This document shows positions 49,186 to 61,952 of a stretch of DNA of 64,000 nucleotides, piece by piece. Where the stretch lies: contig NC_092576.1 in assembly GCF_037975245.1 (NCBI RefSeq), forward strand, positions 22,259,611 to 22,323,610, written 5' to 3'. The notes under the pieces are model-generated. The model was not told the origin of the DNA and did not search any database. It worked only from the letters and a program-made list of their open reading frames with translations. Positions within the stretch are counted from its first letter, which is position 1. The number at the start of each line of letters is the position of its first letter. Origin of the DNA: Apostichopus japonicus. Taxonomy: Eukaryota > Echinodermata > Holothuroidea > Aspidochirotida > Stichopodidae. A program made the position numbers and the translations under genes.

Positions 49186-49988
49186 TTATAATGAATATGA
49201 ACTGACTTTTACAATAGCATTCACGGCAAAAGATATTAAAGGGCAATTCCTCTCTTCCCATATAAGACTCAAATAAACATAGAATGTGGCAATGTGGAAT
49301 GCTTGGGTTATTACAGTTATTATACTTCTGAAGAGACTCAGATTGCACGGCTGAAGTCCATGCGATGAATGGGCAGGCAATATAGGATGATTTGTTTTCA
49401 GCATAGAATTTTGCAGTCTCGAGGGTGATGTGAGAGCTATGTCCTTCAACTAGAAGGATGATACGGAAGGTTATGTCCTCTCTCTTAACGCTCGGTCAAA
49501 ACAAATTGGCGATCCATTCATAAAAACATGTTTTAATATAACCGTTTGAGGATTGTCATACACACTATTCCTCTGGAGCACCCTATCGGGGGTCCTAACA
49601 GAAGCGGCTGTTCGGGAAGATTAACATAGGCTCCAAGAAAAACCCTGTATTGTTCATACAGGCCAGGACGGTGATTTGCCTTTTGTCTGTGTTGCTCAAA
49701 TGGTATATGTTCTTTGTCTCTCTTGGGACCATCACTTTCTCCTTGCTTCCTGCCGGTGGAAACCCACTTTTGTCACAGTTGAAAATGCGACTACCATCAT
49801 TAAGAATGTCCTCCCAGTTTTCCACCGCCTCTGCACTGATATACACGTTATAGTCTCTGAACCATTTTTTCTAGTCGCTCGACTGTAAACATAGCTCTTT
49901 CTTTTCCCAGACAGGACCCAGAGTGTCCCTAAATCTCTCCACTACAATCGGGTTTCTCTTCAGAAAGTCCCTAAACCATTGTGCTCCT
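49186..49988 (-). pseudogene. pogo/Tigger/Jerky-type DDE transposase remnant
   Basis: Reading right to left on the minus strand: WFRDFLKRNP with an acceptor-like TTTTTTTCAG just before; WFRDYNVYISAEAVENWEDI; FNCDKSGF (first catalytic Asp kept; the usual Glu replaced by Lys); ITVLACMNNTG; PMLIFPN; and near 49340 SSHGLQPCNLSLF, resembling the S-H-x-LQP-x-D-x-x-x-F motif of this family. Frames change near 49870 (an A-run) and between 49450 and 49595. It lies opposite in strand to the Harbinger fragment and is probably a nested insertion. Confidence 0.72.
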
Positions 49989-52614
49989 GAAAAAAAGATA
50001 ACAACATTCTAAGTTCCATACATTTTTGTTCCTCATATATCTATGTTATTGTTAAAACTGGGGTGGCACCATGATTTCCCCGACACAGGGGCTAAGGTCT
50101 CAGACACGGGGGGGGGGGGGCTAAGATCTCCGCAAAAAAAATCTGGGTGCCCAAAATATCATATATATATAAACAGTAAAAGAATTAGCCTAGCCTAACT
50201 TACTGATGATAATTTATAGGCCTAGCTCTAGCCAAATTGTTCAAACTTTTTGTTCAAACGGTTTGCCTCAGAAAGTTGTACTTGCAAGTAGTGTGAATGG
50301 GTTTAGGGTGAATGGGTAGTTTGATAGGGCCCTTGATAGGGACTTGAGTGAACGTCCCTCCTGTTCCTTTTTTCTACTAAACTGATCGTCCAACATTGGT
50401 TACCTCATTAGGCCTAGCCTAGTCAACTCTAACAACAGTGTTACTGAGTTAGCCTAGGCTAGGGCCTATATAATTACGATTCACACATCCTATTTTGTTC
50501 TCGTTGTGAAGTCAAGGTGGTTTAAACATTTCCACTATAGGACTAATTTAGAGATCACGAGTGTCAACTGTCAAGTCGTGATTACGGTGTTCATTTCGTC
50601 AGTGGTGCGCAGCATTACTTAGGCCCAAGCCTACCTAACATTAGGCCTAGCCTATTTGTTACCATAAGTACAATGACCCTATGCGTAACCTCTATTATAA
50701 TTAATATGTAGCCCTAAGTTAACACTACAGTAGACATAGTCTATCAGTAACACTACAGTAGTACTAGTAGAGTCTACACACAGTTACCGTGTGGATGCTT
50801 CACTCGAGCAGTTTTAGTACAACTTTCTGCTCTAGAAAAACACTTTTTTGATGGTATTTAATAAGAACAAAACTACCCGTGAACAGTTTTATTGGGTATT
50901 TCATTACGTTGGATAAAAAACTGCAAAGACGGAAAGCTTTAGTCAGTTACTTACCATTTTCGTTTTTCCTTTTGTGGGCAAGAATGCGCGTTTACGAGAA
51001 AAAGTTTCAGACAAAGTTGGCGCGGCAGGTCAAAGGTCACATTCAGCCTCTTTCAAAGTTATAAAAGATACAAACTTTTAATAAATTCTTAAATAATCGT
51101 TCGTAACTTAAGAAGATTAATCGTTCGTAAGATACGAACTATTACTTGTTAAAACTTCTTAAGTGACTTACGAAGAATTATTTAAGAAGATTCGTAAGTA
51201 ATCTTTATGAAATAGGGCCCTGGTTAGACCCTTGTGTATTGTTATGGCAGAACTTGTGTTTCATTAGCTAGCTGTAAGTGTAAGGTAGCTAACATTTAAG
51301 AGCGCTGCAGTAATTTAGATATAACATGCCTTAAAACAGCTCCTGTGTTTATTCTGGAAAACTAAGACATTATTCAATACTGACACATACTGACTCTAGG
51401 GATATTGTTTGTTAATAGCTGGACTAGTCAGGTGTCATATGATGACACAAATTTAAATAAAAAGAAAGAAAAAAACCTTCTGATTGGGGTAACATGCGCT
51501 GTCTGTTTGTAAATATTTTAGGCAAAGTTGTTTGAGGTTAATATTTACACTAAATATTTCTAAAAATTAAATTTCATTTATTAGAAAATGAAATATAATG
51601 ATGTTCTATATCTCTAATTGACTAGTTTTATATTAGTTTGGTATTTTTATTGTTATTAAATGGCGACCTCATTAATAATTGGTCATCGATTGCACAGTTA
51701 AATACTAACAGTATCAGGTTTTGCTCAAAATCAATCAATTTTTCTACAACATTCTTCTATAAATTGTTTCTCTTATCTCTCCGATCTGGCCTGACACATC
51801 AAAACTGGGGTAAGCATTTTGCCCAATTACAGTGTTTGTTTTTTTTCACTTTTGTTGGAAATGTTGAGGAGTCACCTCACACCCTGGTAGGTTCATCTTC
51901 ATTTAATACCTACACCGTTGCTATCATGTCAGTTTTGTCTAAAGGGACCCTCATTGTAACTTAACTGGTGCATGTGATCCCTCAGATACTAAAACATTTA
52001 CTGTTTATATTGTATCCATAGTTTCCTTATATTTGGTATTGCAACAGCTTGGTATGCTCACATTCAACAGTGAATGGTTTCTACTTTAGCATAGTCATGT
52101 TATGTTACAGTCGACGCTTGTATCACAATTAATAATATTGATGCTATAACCCAACGAAAATCAAATACTCATTAAGCATAATGTTGAGAGGGGAAGGGGG
52201 GGGGGTAAGGGGGTTCAAGGCTGATATTTGTAATGCAATATTCAAATTTTTGTGTGAGTGAGTGTGTTGGCTTGTAATGCTCCATAACATCTGACTAAAC
52301 ATTGTAGTATTTAAATATATATTAGTTCTTTGATTAGCATTTTGTGACTGCGTGGCAGGAAGGAAGATTATTAAAACCATATCTTAACTTGACATTGAGA
52401 TCATTGATATAATCATCACAAGATATAACTTGTTACTGGTTTGTCTTTGTTCCCCGTTCTTTCAACGTCGGTTATCAATCTTTCCTCCTTGATGAGAAAC
52501 AAGGTTAAATAATCTTTTGTCTTATTTCTTTGTTCCGCAGTAATAAACACCTCCTTGCCTGCCACTAAATTACCGTTACTAATTAACAGGAACATGAATC
52601 TGTGTCTCTCTTAC

Positions 52615-52650
52615 CTCTTCTCCTGGTAGATTACCGTAATAGTCACAGGC
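52615..52650 (-). CDS. locus C 36-nt microexon (C4)
   Basis: On the minus strand, acceptor CCTTTCAG and donor GTAAGAGA enclose 36 nt in phase 0: ACDYYGNLPGEE. Border sequences and intron flanks are almost identical to those of A4, but three codons are fully replaced. Preceded in phase by C3. No terminal exon corresponding to A5 is visible, because copy 2 homology begins after that point; the 3' end of this gene may use another exon, or the copy may be a truncated duplicate. Confidence 0.68.
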
Positions 52651-52943
52651 CTGAAAGGAAAAACAATATAAAGTATTATGATATGTTGAAACTGTGTTCA
52701 GGAAAATATAATAGGGCGAGGCAAAAAATACATAAGTTATAATTATATATCTTCACAAATATCAAAGTAACCTATTCCTGACAGGTAAACCCACATCTGC
52801 ATTGAGCACACTAAAGTCAATATAGGAGACAGACTCGTCATGTACTGTAAGATGAACGAACTTGATAGCATGAATATCTGATATAATATATCAGATTTAT
52901 AGAGAAGACAACATTAGTTTTAGACTCGTCATATAACACTGAC

Positions 52944-52971
52944 TGACGTCATTAAACAATGAGTGACGTCA
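52944..52971. promoter_or_regulatory. paired TGACGTCA octamers, copy 2
   Basis: Two TGACGTCA sites at 52944 and 52964, spacing 20 bp, conserved with the pair at 9608/9628 although neighbouring bases differ. Confidence 0.35.
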
Positions 52972-53082
52972 TAATGGTGAACTTCTCACTGAGATGATTG
53001 GATGGATACCATAGACGACAGAGAAGATGACGAGGAGGGTATAAAAGAGGGCAGTATTCAAAGATAGAATTATTTATACAAT

Positions 53083-53985
53083 CCTCGTGGATGAATCGAT
53101 GGAATGTACAAACAATGGAAACTTTTCAAACATCCCATGAAGCAGTAAATTGGTTACTCCCGCCAATACCCCCTTCCCCCATCGCCCAACTCCATCTTAT
53201 ATGATATGTTGATATCGTTTAGCTAACCCTTAACGGTATCCATGAAAGCTTGGGAGATGCAATTGGTAGAAAAAATCTCAAAATGGAGTAACAAGGAAAG
53301 AAAACGAAAATTAAAGGAAACAAGTGTAGATCTTTTAATGTTGACAAATTTCATGAAAAATCATTAAATATTATTATCCTATCAATGGTGTATTTCAGTA
53401 CGCATTGCAACTATTGTTTTAATAAAAAATATGTAAGTTCTTTTCCCAATACATTGCCTTAAATTAAAATGAGTTTGTTAAAATACAATACATTATACAC
53501 TACACAAAACTGTTATATGTAGTTGCATATCACTAGACAAACTTAAACAGATGCATTTTGAAGTTGTATCATTTCCCTATTTTTAGTTACCCTGGGCATT
53601 TGTCGGTTGCGACCTCAACTGGAAGGTTTGTAGCAAGTTATATTCACTTGCAACAAAAGTCTGGAAGTTTCTTTGTAACAGGTTGCCAGTTAGCCAAATA
53701 GTTTCAGGGACTCTAACTTACTTTAGGACTTATCCTGAGACCTCCGCAACGTGTGAAACTTTCCTCACAGCTTACATTAACTGTTTTTGTCATTTAGCTA
53801 TTCTAGTACATTTGTACCGCATAGAATTTCGGCACTTTTATTTTTATTTATCGGGCATTGCCCCGCATGCGATGACTACTGCACTGTGAGCTATTATTAC
53901 CAGACTCTTTCACCATCAGTCCATGCAGCTTCGCGGTTTATTCAAGTGATTATTTTAATGTAGCCTAGCACAGCAGCTGTTTGTA
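53083..53985. other. segment found only in copy 2, no gene recognised
   Basis: About 0.9 kb between ATTATTTATACAA and GTAAGTT.ATAAGC that are adjacent in copy 1 (9735-9760). No inverted ends were found; it could be an insertion here or a deletion in copy 1. Confidence 0.6.
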
Positions 53986-54237
53986 AGTTAATAAGCCTAG
54001 GCGTCCTACCAATACCAATACAGTACTACTACTACTACTGACATATTGTTCGACACTATACTGATCAGAACTTTCCACTTCGGCTTGGCGTAAATATTCT
54101 AACGCCACCGATTGGAACTGATATTGGTCTGCAGTGTTATTATTAACTTTTCATATTGGAAGACAGCTTACGTTTTCTTATTGAAGGACTGTTTACTGCT
54201 AGTACTAATACTATTTTGAACACCAACCTAATGCTGA

Positions 54238-55164
54238 CCTGTAGTCAGTGGTGGACTGGCCACACGGGCATATGGGCAATGCCAGGTGTGGGCTGTGGAG
54301 CCTGGTAAAAATTACAGTAGTTAATAGAATACAGATGGCCTGTGTAGAAATAAATTTTTAAACTGTGGGAATCAGCCCATGAAATCACCATGTTAGTTAG
54401 TCTTTTAGTCCGTAATAAAAGAACGTGCTATTGGCAACCCGTCCGTGACCAATGCATTCTGACACATATACATAGCATTGGCAGAGAATACAGATTTTAT
54501 TAATCTGCACCTCGTCCTCCAGAAAACGAAGTAAAAAAAAGGTAAAATCTGATTAGATTATTTGGATATCACTCAGTAGAGCTTATTCCTGAGAGATTAT
54601 GTATGAATAAAACTGACCCAAATCAGTAGGGTGTTTGGTTATCAAAATTAGACGAATGTTAGTCGTCGAAAAACATCTTGAGGCATTCATGTTGATGTCT
54701 GATGAAAAAAGGCTCTTGGCCAAACTTGACACTAAAATATCATTGATGGTGTGGCTGCCAGAAGCAGCGTACTGCGTAGGCTCCTACTCGCGTAGATGTG
54801 ACATGTGCTCGTGTTCTTGAACATATATCCTTTAGTGGATTTTATTTAGGTTGTTTTCCATTCTTAGAAGCATGTTGTCACAAAATGCTTGAAAAATAAA
54901 TAAAATCCAGTCTAAGACATATATTTTTATCTATTTTTGTTAACGTTTTTGACTTTCCTCAGTTTAACCAAGCGTTGCATCTGGAAAATTATATTTATCG
55001 CACCATTTTGCATTTAGGCATTCCTTAACTTAAAAAAATCCCTCCCCTTAGAACCCCCCCAGGAAGGCGATCACTATGTAAGTACCATATCAATAAACAA
55101 TTGCCCGGTCTAGGTAAAAAATGCCCGGGCCAGTTTAAAGACTCAGTCCGCCCCTGCCTGTAGT
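54238..55164. mobile_element. hAT-like element, orthologous insertion in copy 2
   Basis: The element spans 54246-55156. Ends CAGTGGTGGACTGG / CAGTCCGCCCCTG and the 8-bp CCTGTAGT duplication on both sides match the copy-1 insertion at 10006-10917. Confidence 0.85.
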
Positions 55165-56989
55165 GTAACACAAAACGAACATATCAAGAATGCAAGATCA
55201 GAGGTGAGTGTATTGGTTTCGTAATACTATCTCTGATTGAGAAAACATCAGCTCTAAAGGTCAATATTTAACCTGAGATGTAAATTATGGGAGTGGTCAA
55301 TACTTGTGATATGTTAACATAGTATAGTCATATTACTCCGTGTTCCCGCACCATACTCTTGAATTATTAACAGACTTTTATCTAGTGCATGTCATTTTAG
55401 TAAAAATATATATATTTATGTTTACATACTGGTGTATTTTTTAAAGTTTCTACGTTTGTAATAAACGTGGGTACACCAAAAATTCAGATTTTTTCTTTGT
55501 TTCTGTATTATTTGGCGCACTCAGATCTCCAAAACATCTGCGACAATAACAATAAGGAATGATGAAGATGGAAGGCCCAAACGTTGCAATATATTATCCT
55601 CTAACTTATTATATAATCACATAATTATCAATATATAATAAATATGACAATTAGCTGATGATCAATGAACAATAAAATGCATTACCAGTTACCGACTATA
55701 CCGTAGTCAGTAAACCTCCTCCACACCCCACCCCGGGCCCTGAATACTTCGAGACCCTCTAATGCATGTATATTGGTGTCTATTCAAAACACGTGGGACG
55801 TAACACAAATATTTTTAAACCCTTTTTTTTAGTTCAGACAGCTTCCGTATTTTGCCTTTTTGAATTTTTCTCATAATGCTGCCATCTATAGTGATGTGAG
55901 TACAGAGAGTGGTACCGAAAGGTTTCTTGAAAGTTCAGTGAAAACCTAAAATGTGTACCTTTAGTTGACCTTTGATTTTATACATCATTTTATAGGTTAC
56001 TTTTCCTAACATGTTAAAGTGCATCACATTGATAGAAATAACCTCAATATACAAAAATTCTGCATGGTCATATTTTGTCTAGTGATTGCATATGTTTTGG
56101 TTGCTATGGTATATGTACAACAGAACAAGGAAGCAGGTTAGTAGAGCATTTAGTATTTCCATTTAACACTAATACAATAACTGTCCCCCACACCACCCCC
56201 ACCCCAGTCCCCAATGGAAAAAACTGATCGGAACCCTTGAAAATGGAGTAATAAAAACAGCCCCTCTTTCTTTCATATGTGCAAATGACCAAAATCATGA
56301 CCAGCATTACCACGCTATTTTATTATATTGTCATTTTATGATGAATATCAATAAATTTTACTTTTTACTTTACTTTAAGAACAGTTGAAGAATAAACCAG
56401 TTTCATGGTTCACCTAAAGACAAGATCCGTCCTCTCAATCTCTAAGCCTGCTTAGATTCACACACTTATGTCAGCATACACTAATATGGATAAATGATAA
56501 TTTAAGCAAGTGATTATTCAAATCCCCTGAAGCTTTTCAAGGAACAATGTTAAATTATTAGCAAGATTTAATTCAAATGGATATCACCACAATTGACAAT
56601 TCTAGTTACAGATTCAAAATCATGATGTTTTGTGATGTTTCAGTTAAAGCAATGCTTGTACCATTTTGATCGCAAGGGATAATTCGATCATCAAAAACGG
56701 TGTATCAAAAAGATAAAATCAGATTAATAGTTCTCAAAATTGTAATCTGCAATATTTACAGTTCTTTCGTTTACTAATTATTCCTTTAAGCGTTTTCATT
56801 GGACAATTCCTATTGCATTGAGAAGACATGAACTATTCGTATGGAGCACCCACTGTAGCCCGCACTAAAGGACTAAATTATAGTTAAATCCAACAGAAGT
56901 TTACATGATCCTCATATCTTGCCAACAAAATGGAATAAAGTTATTCAGAAATTATTTTATTTGCATTGCTTTAAAGTTTATTAACCTTT

Positions 56990-57235
56990 TCCTTTCTTAT
57001 CTTTATGTTCGTATTGATGTACATATTTGTATATTTCTTAGTCTTTGGATCTCCTGTTTATAAATATTTTATACTTATACTTGTAATAACGGAAGTGAAC
57101 GAACAATATATGCAACTTTTTAATAGATTCAAGTTAGATATTTCTTAAGGAAGAACCTGTACATGGTATTTGTTCAACGGTATAGCAATATTGTAGTTTG
57201 AAATATGAATTTGACCGCTTTTAATTAGCCCCAGC
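56990..57235. other. short segment found only in copy 2
   Basis: AT-rich sequence separating TTTAAAGTTTATTAA from GCAGGCGATGAGAATAGAAAC, which lie close together in copy 1 (12712-12760). No element ends recognised. Confidence 0.5.
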
Positions 57236-59061
57236 AGGCGATGAGAATAGAAACAACTTCAGCCGCAATTATTACAGGTATAAGAAGGTGGAGCTAGTTT
57301 GTACATATGTTATGAACCATGTCATATGTCTAATTTAAGTTCTGATGCTGGTTAAAAAGCAACAGATTTCTCATGAGTTCAAGCATCTATCTGAGTTTAA
57401 CTTTTGAGTGCTATGTGATGGCGATTAAGTTGATATTGTATGTGAAACCAGCTATGTTAATGCTACATTCGTTAAGTTAGTCTTGTCATCCAACCATTGC
57501 TTGAAACGGATCATCCAGCTTTTCCAAAGGAAAGTTTACTGCACATCTAAGATGATTTTAACAAAATGCACAAAACAGTAAACGGCAAAAGCTTAGAACT
57601 TTATATCCGTGACGCAGAATCTTGAAAAATTCAGATTCATGTCCGGGATTTTTCATTAACATTGTGTTGTATAAAGCGTCACAAAATACGTGTATAGTTC
57701 TTTGGTTACCATGTTTCATATACAACAGAACTGCAGAAGGATAATTGCCTGGCCTCCCACAGACTGACTGGTATTAGGTATGTTGTGTAAATGTGCGTAG
57801 AAAGTGATTTAATCACAACTCCACCGAATCATCGGTAATGCTTTACTCCACAGAGTGAATCTGGTGCCACTAAAAAATGCTTGCACGATCTTCTAAAGTT
57901 TATTCCAAATAACCAATATAACAAACATACGAATTTCGAAATAGTATTCATTTTGTTTTCAATATATCAATAAACGCAGCAACTCTTCCGTCATTTTATC
58001 AATCGCCAAAAATGTCCAGCATAAAGACTCTAGAAACAGTGAATCTGATGTTTACAAGCAATTTCGTTGATCTATACACTACACACACAATTGATGAGGC
58101 AATGAGAACCAGTTTCTGATATGATATTAAAACCATACAAAGGAAACCAAGGTTGAATCGCCCTACTTTGCATAGGTCACCAGGTCATCCTCATTTCTAA
58201 CCTTGAAAGTCTATGTTGTTAATGTCATATGTACAGTAGTGTACCTGGAACCGTCGCTAAAACATTTACCTTGATAAATAAATGTTTAAACAATAAGTAT
58301 CCTTCAAATCCCTTGAAGCTATTAGAAAGAACAGTGTTATATTATGAGCAAAATTTAATTCAGTTGTACGTCAGTCATGTTTATACTAATCTGGATGATA
58401 GCTGATAGAGATAACCGAGTTCATATTTGACTTAGATTGAACTTAAAGGGAAGAGTAGCAATAATTGATTTTTTCAAGTTCTATATATTGTGCTGTTTTG
58501 TTACAGTCTGCTGGTAGCTAACTTGACTGTTAATGGAAAGAGTAGAAAACATAATGTTACTGCAGTCCACAAAAGTCCCACCAGGAAAGATTATAGTATT
58601 TTTTTTAACACACGAATATCCCTGACACTTAGACTGTATCTGTGCAAGCAGTGCAGCTGTCATGAAATGAGTTTTAGAGTTTGAACACAAATTATAAATC
58701 ATCAACAAAATAACAGTTTTAATGTGACGTTATGGAAGAGTGGAGCTAAACACACGATTAGATTGATTTTGTTCCTTATACTTCAATCTAACTCAATATA
58801 ATTCAATGTTATTGATAAGTACTTGAGGAGAATTGTTTGAATTTTAAGGTAGGTATGTGAGTAATGAGAGCAACACAGAGCTACATTCAGGGTCAGAAGG
58901 AAGTAAATTGGACGGAAGTTCTGCAGTAGAGGCAAGAGATCTGAAAGTCATGTTGTATTAAACATTTTAGATTTTATACAGACTACATCCCCTCCCCTAT
59001 CTCCCCCTATACTACTAAGTAATTAAGTACATTCAACCGACGGTATTAATAATGAATTAAT

Positions 59062-59564
59062 AAAGGGCGGCGGAACCGGGGGGCACAGGGGGCACGTGCC
59101 CCCCATTTTTCCTCAGGTTAAAAATGTGCCCTTTTTCTACATAAAAATTGAGGTGTCTCAAGTTAGCAAGAGGCCAGGGAACCAGAATGAACACTCCTGA
59201 AGGGCTGTTTCCGTCCATCTGAGGGGTTTGTAATACCCAAAATTTTTTCGTATGCTCCGCGCCAACCGATGATGGCGCTCCGCTCAGATAGTCATGCATA
59301 CAACTTTGCAAATCCTGGCTACGCCCTTGACTTTTAATGAATTTCTGTGGGTCAAACTAGTAGCAAGTATGCATATTTTCCTTGAGGGTGGGGGGGGGGG
59401 GGGAGGGGCGTTGATGGAGTGATGTGTATACGCAAATAGGATAATACACAATAAGAGTTATAAAGGGTACTAAATATAAGGCTGCATCAGTCAAATCGAA
59501 TTTCTGCAAAGTGTCCTTTGATGTCGGTCCCCCCCCCAAATTAAAAGTGCTTCCGCCGCCCTTG
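59062..59564. mobile_element. hAT-like MITE, inverted relative of the 7074 element
   Basis: AAAGGGCGGCGGAA at 59062 and TTCCGCCGCCCTTG ending at 59564 are the family ends, in the opposite orientation to 7074-7693. The internal core is shared in inverse complement. The copy-1 counterpart near 17110 lacks it. Flanks do not give a clean 8-bp duplication (AATGAATT left, AATGAATG right at slightly shifted positions). Confidence 0.8.
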
Positions 59565-59643
59565 AGAATGAATGTAAATGAAATAACAGAGGTCGGACTT
59601 GTAGTATCAGCAGTAGCTGCCATAAAGGTGAATTATCTCTTAC

Positions 59644-59699
59644 CTGCCATCGACCGGTCTGTAAATTCAGACGAAGAGAAGAAGAGAACCACTTCCAAA
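59644..59699 (-). CDS. locus C 'W exon' (C3), 56 nt
   Basis: On the minus strand, acceptor TTTTATTCATACAG and donor GTAAGAGA enclose 56 nt, phase 1 in and phase 0 out: WKWFSSSLRLNLQTGRWQ. One codon longer than A3. The second half (LN.QTG.WQ) is conserved while the first half is almost fully replaced. Joined in phase to C2 upstream and C4 downstream. Confidence 0.7.
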
Positions 59700-59879
59700 C
59701 TGTATGAATAAAACGAAAAAGAGTTATGTTAGCATCAGTGCATACTTTATATTTATTGGTCTGGAAAGAAATTGTAAACATTATGATAACTGGATTAATA
59801 TTGTCTCTTGATGATAATTTTCACATCAGCTGACTAATCAATCTAGTTGATTCCTGAAAGTTGGCTTTACCAGTTTACT

Positions 59880-60050
59880 ACTATTATCATCTCAGTAATA
59901 TAGCTAATCAGTTTATAATCCTTATATCTCAGTTAGATTACCGATCGGTTTACCATCATTATCATCTCAGTTTTATACCTGATCAGTTTAAAAACATTAT
60001 CCTCTAAGTCATATAACCGATCAGTTTAGCATTGTTATCATCTCATTAAT
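59880..60050. repeat. diverged copies of the 75-bp (38+37) repeat, copy 2
   Basis: About two diverged units, matching 17395-17570; compare the six-unit array at 44735-45195. Confidence 0.8.
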
Positions 60051-61875
60051 GTAACAGACCAGTTGTACACTCATCCTACATACAACATGTGAAACAACTC
60101 AAATAGGAACGAATGGTGGACTACATTAAGAAATCAAATCATGATAGTCGAGTATTCGATGCTCAGATCAAGATGTAATAATCCATGAGACGATGAACTG
60201 ATCAGAGAACACTCAACATCAGTGACATCATCAAAGATCATGAAATCTACGATGATAATAGAAAAGAAAACTAGAAGTATTTGTAATTACTTTAATATAG
60301 AGTAAAATTATGGAGCTACAAGACTAGACAAAACATGTCATAATCACGTGATCACATTTACGTTGTCCTATGAGTATGTCAGTTGTATAAACTGAGGTTT
60401 ATATGTGTTGTTTCCAGCCTCTTTCTTAGGAATGTTATTGTTTTCAACTATATGAAGACTAAAGACATCAATATCTCTACTTGTACATTATGGAGGAGGA
60501 AGGTACAGTATGTATAATCTAACATCGTTTTATTATGACTAGACATACACATTTATATTTAACAATTACTCTGTCCAAGTTTCTAAGAAATTTCAAGAAA
60601 CCTACGTTTAAGTCTGTGACACCCGACACCCACTTTTGCATGCCTATGAAATCGAGTTCTCACTTGATAATCGATGTTAATGTTTGCCAATACATTCAGG
60701 TGGGGTGATGGGGTCCCCCCCAACCACCACCACCATGCATTTTAAACTAACACAGCATTGTAAAGAAGTTATAGCTCAATGTTGTGTTAAGACTCAGATA
60801 TTAGACATAAGTCAAACTATGCTTCTGAAGGTATCATTGAAGTCTAAAGTGAACCCTTTTCTGGAGAAGGCCCACAGACCCTCTTCCCACCCCTGAAAGC
60901 ATGTTGGTTTTACCAATTCCCTTTAAAAAAAAGAACGAGTGTCTTATCTTTGCGTTGATAACATCTTTGATGTTATCATACTGAGCTAATATTACCAATT
61001 AGGATATTTGGATATTTTGTTATATAGCATGTTATCATATTTCAAGTAGGGTACATCTAGTCCCTACGGTTCTGTTACATTTTTAGTCTCTGCCTATATC
61101 TTTATCCGAAATTTCATGCATCACTAATCCTGAGTTATACTAGTCTCCTTGCTGTAGTACGCATAATTTACATCAATTTTGTTGTGTAAGCAAATATAAT
61201 TAGGAATGTGTCAAGTATTGTGTTGATCTCACAACAGATGAACGAAACCTTCGTTTACTTGGAAAAGAATTAAGTTAGACTTTGCTGTTTTATTCTGCAA
61301 TTCAGATTGAAAGAATAGTTTAAGCGTATAGATATGGATATCATTTTATATGTGTGTAGGTGTAGGGGGGGGGGGGGTGAAAACTTCAAGGGATAGTTGA
61401 ACATGTACTTTCATTGGAAGAGCAAAGCACAACATTACTTCAAGACCTTACCAATCATTGTTGCAGTGTAATTTAGTTACCCAAGCCCCAAAGTGTATGA
61501 TATGATACCATTACACTTGAGAAAGAAATTTAAAGCATTAATTGATGTGATGACTACTCACAAAACACATCTTATAGGGCAGTGATCGCGAAAGAGCGAT
61601 TTGAAAGTAACATACTTAACTCTTAAATCAACTAAGCTTACCAATAGTAAGTGTTGTTAAATATATATTATTGGGTTTGTTGTTTACTATCACAAGACTC
61701 TGTTTTAAGTGTCCCCTTCATACAAAACAGCAGTTATTTGTTTCTGATCTATTACTCTCTTGTACGTGAATCCACAACAATCATGAAGTCAACATACATC
61801 CACATAGTTGGTTAAGCCTTTAAATAAATGTAAAGAATTTGAAATATGTCCATTATGACGTCATTGTGACAATAC

Positions 61876-61952
61876 CTTTCACATTTCTTGATTTCAAGGA
61901 TGATGGAATGGATTCAACCGGAATAGTGTCTGGCAAAACGTATAAACCAAAC
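61876..61952 (-). CDS. locus C 77-nt exon (C2)
   Basis: On the minus strand, acceptor CTCTCTATAG and donor GTATTGTC enclose 77 nt, phase 2 in and phase 1 out, starting FGLYVLPDTIPVES and ending SSLKSRNVK. Same length and phases as A2 and B2. Flanking intron is nearly identical to that of A2 for over 100 bp. It is the most upstream exon of locus C visible; the matching LRR exon would lie right of the window. Confidence 0.72.

Larger units (their letters stand above)
47500..51222. mobile_element. 3.7-kb PIF/Harbinger-like element with paralogous empty site
   Basis: The element spans 47503-51219. Inverted ends are GGCCCTATTTCATAAA / TTTATGAAATAGGGCC, followed inside by subterminal TTAAGAA / TTCTTAA clusters. 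Flanking triplets are GTG (47500) and CTG (51220), with CAG in the empty site of copy 1 near 7860, fitting the 3-bp CWG-type duplication of PIF/Harbinger with one mutation. Inside are a HARBI1-like fragment and, on the other strand, a pogo-like remnant. Confidence 0.85.
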
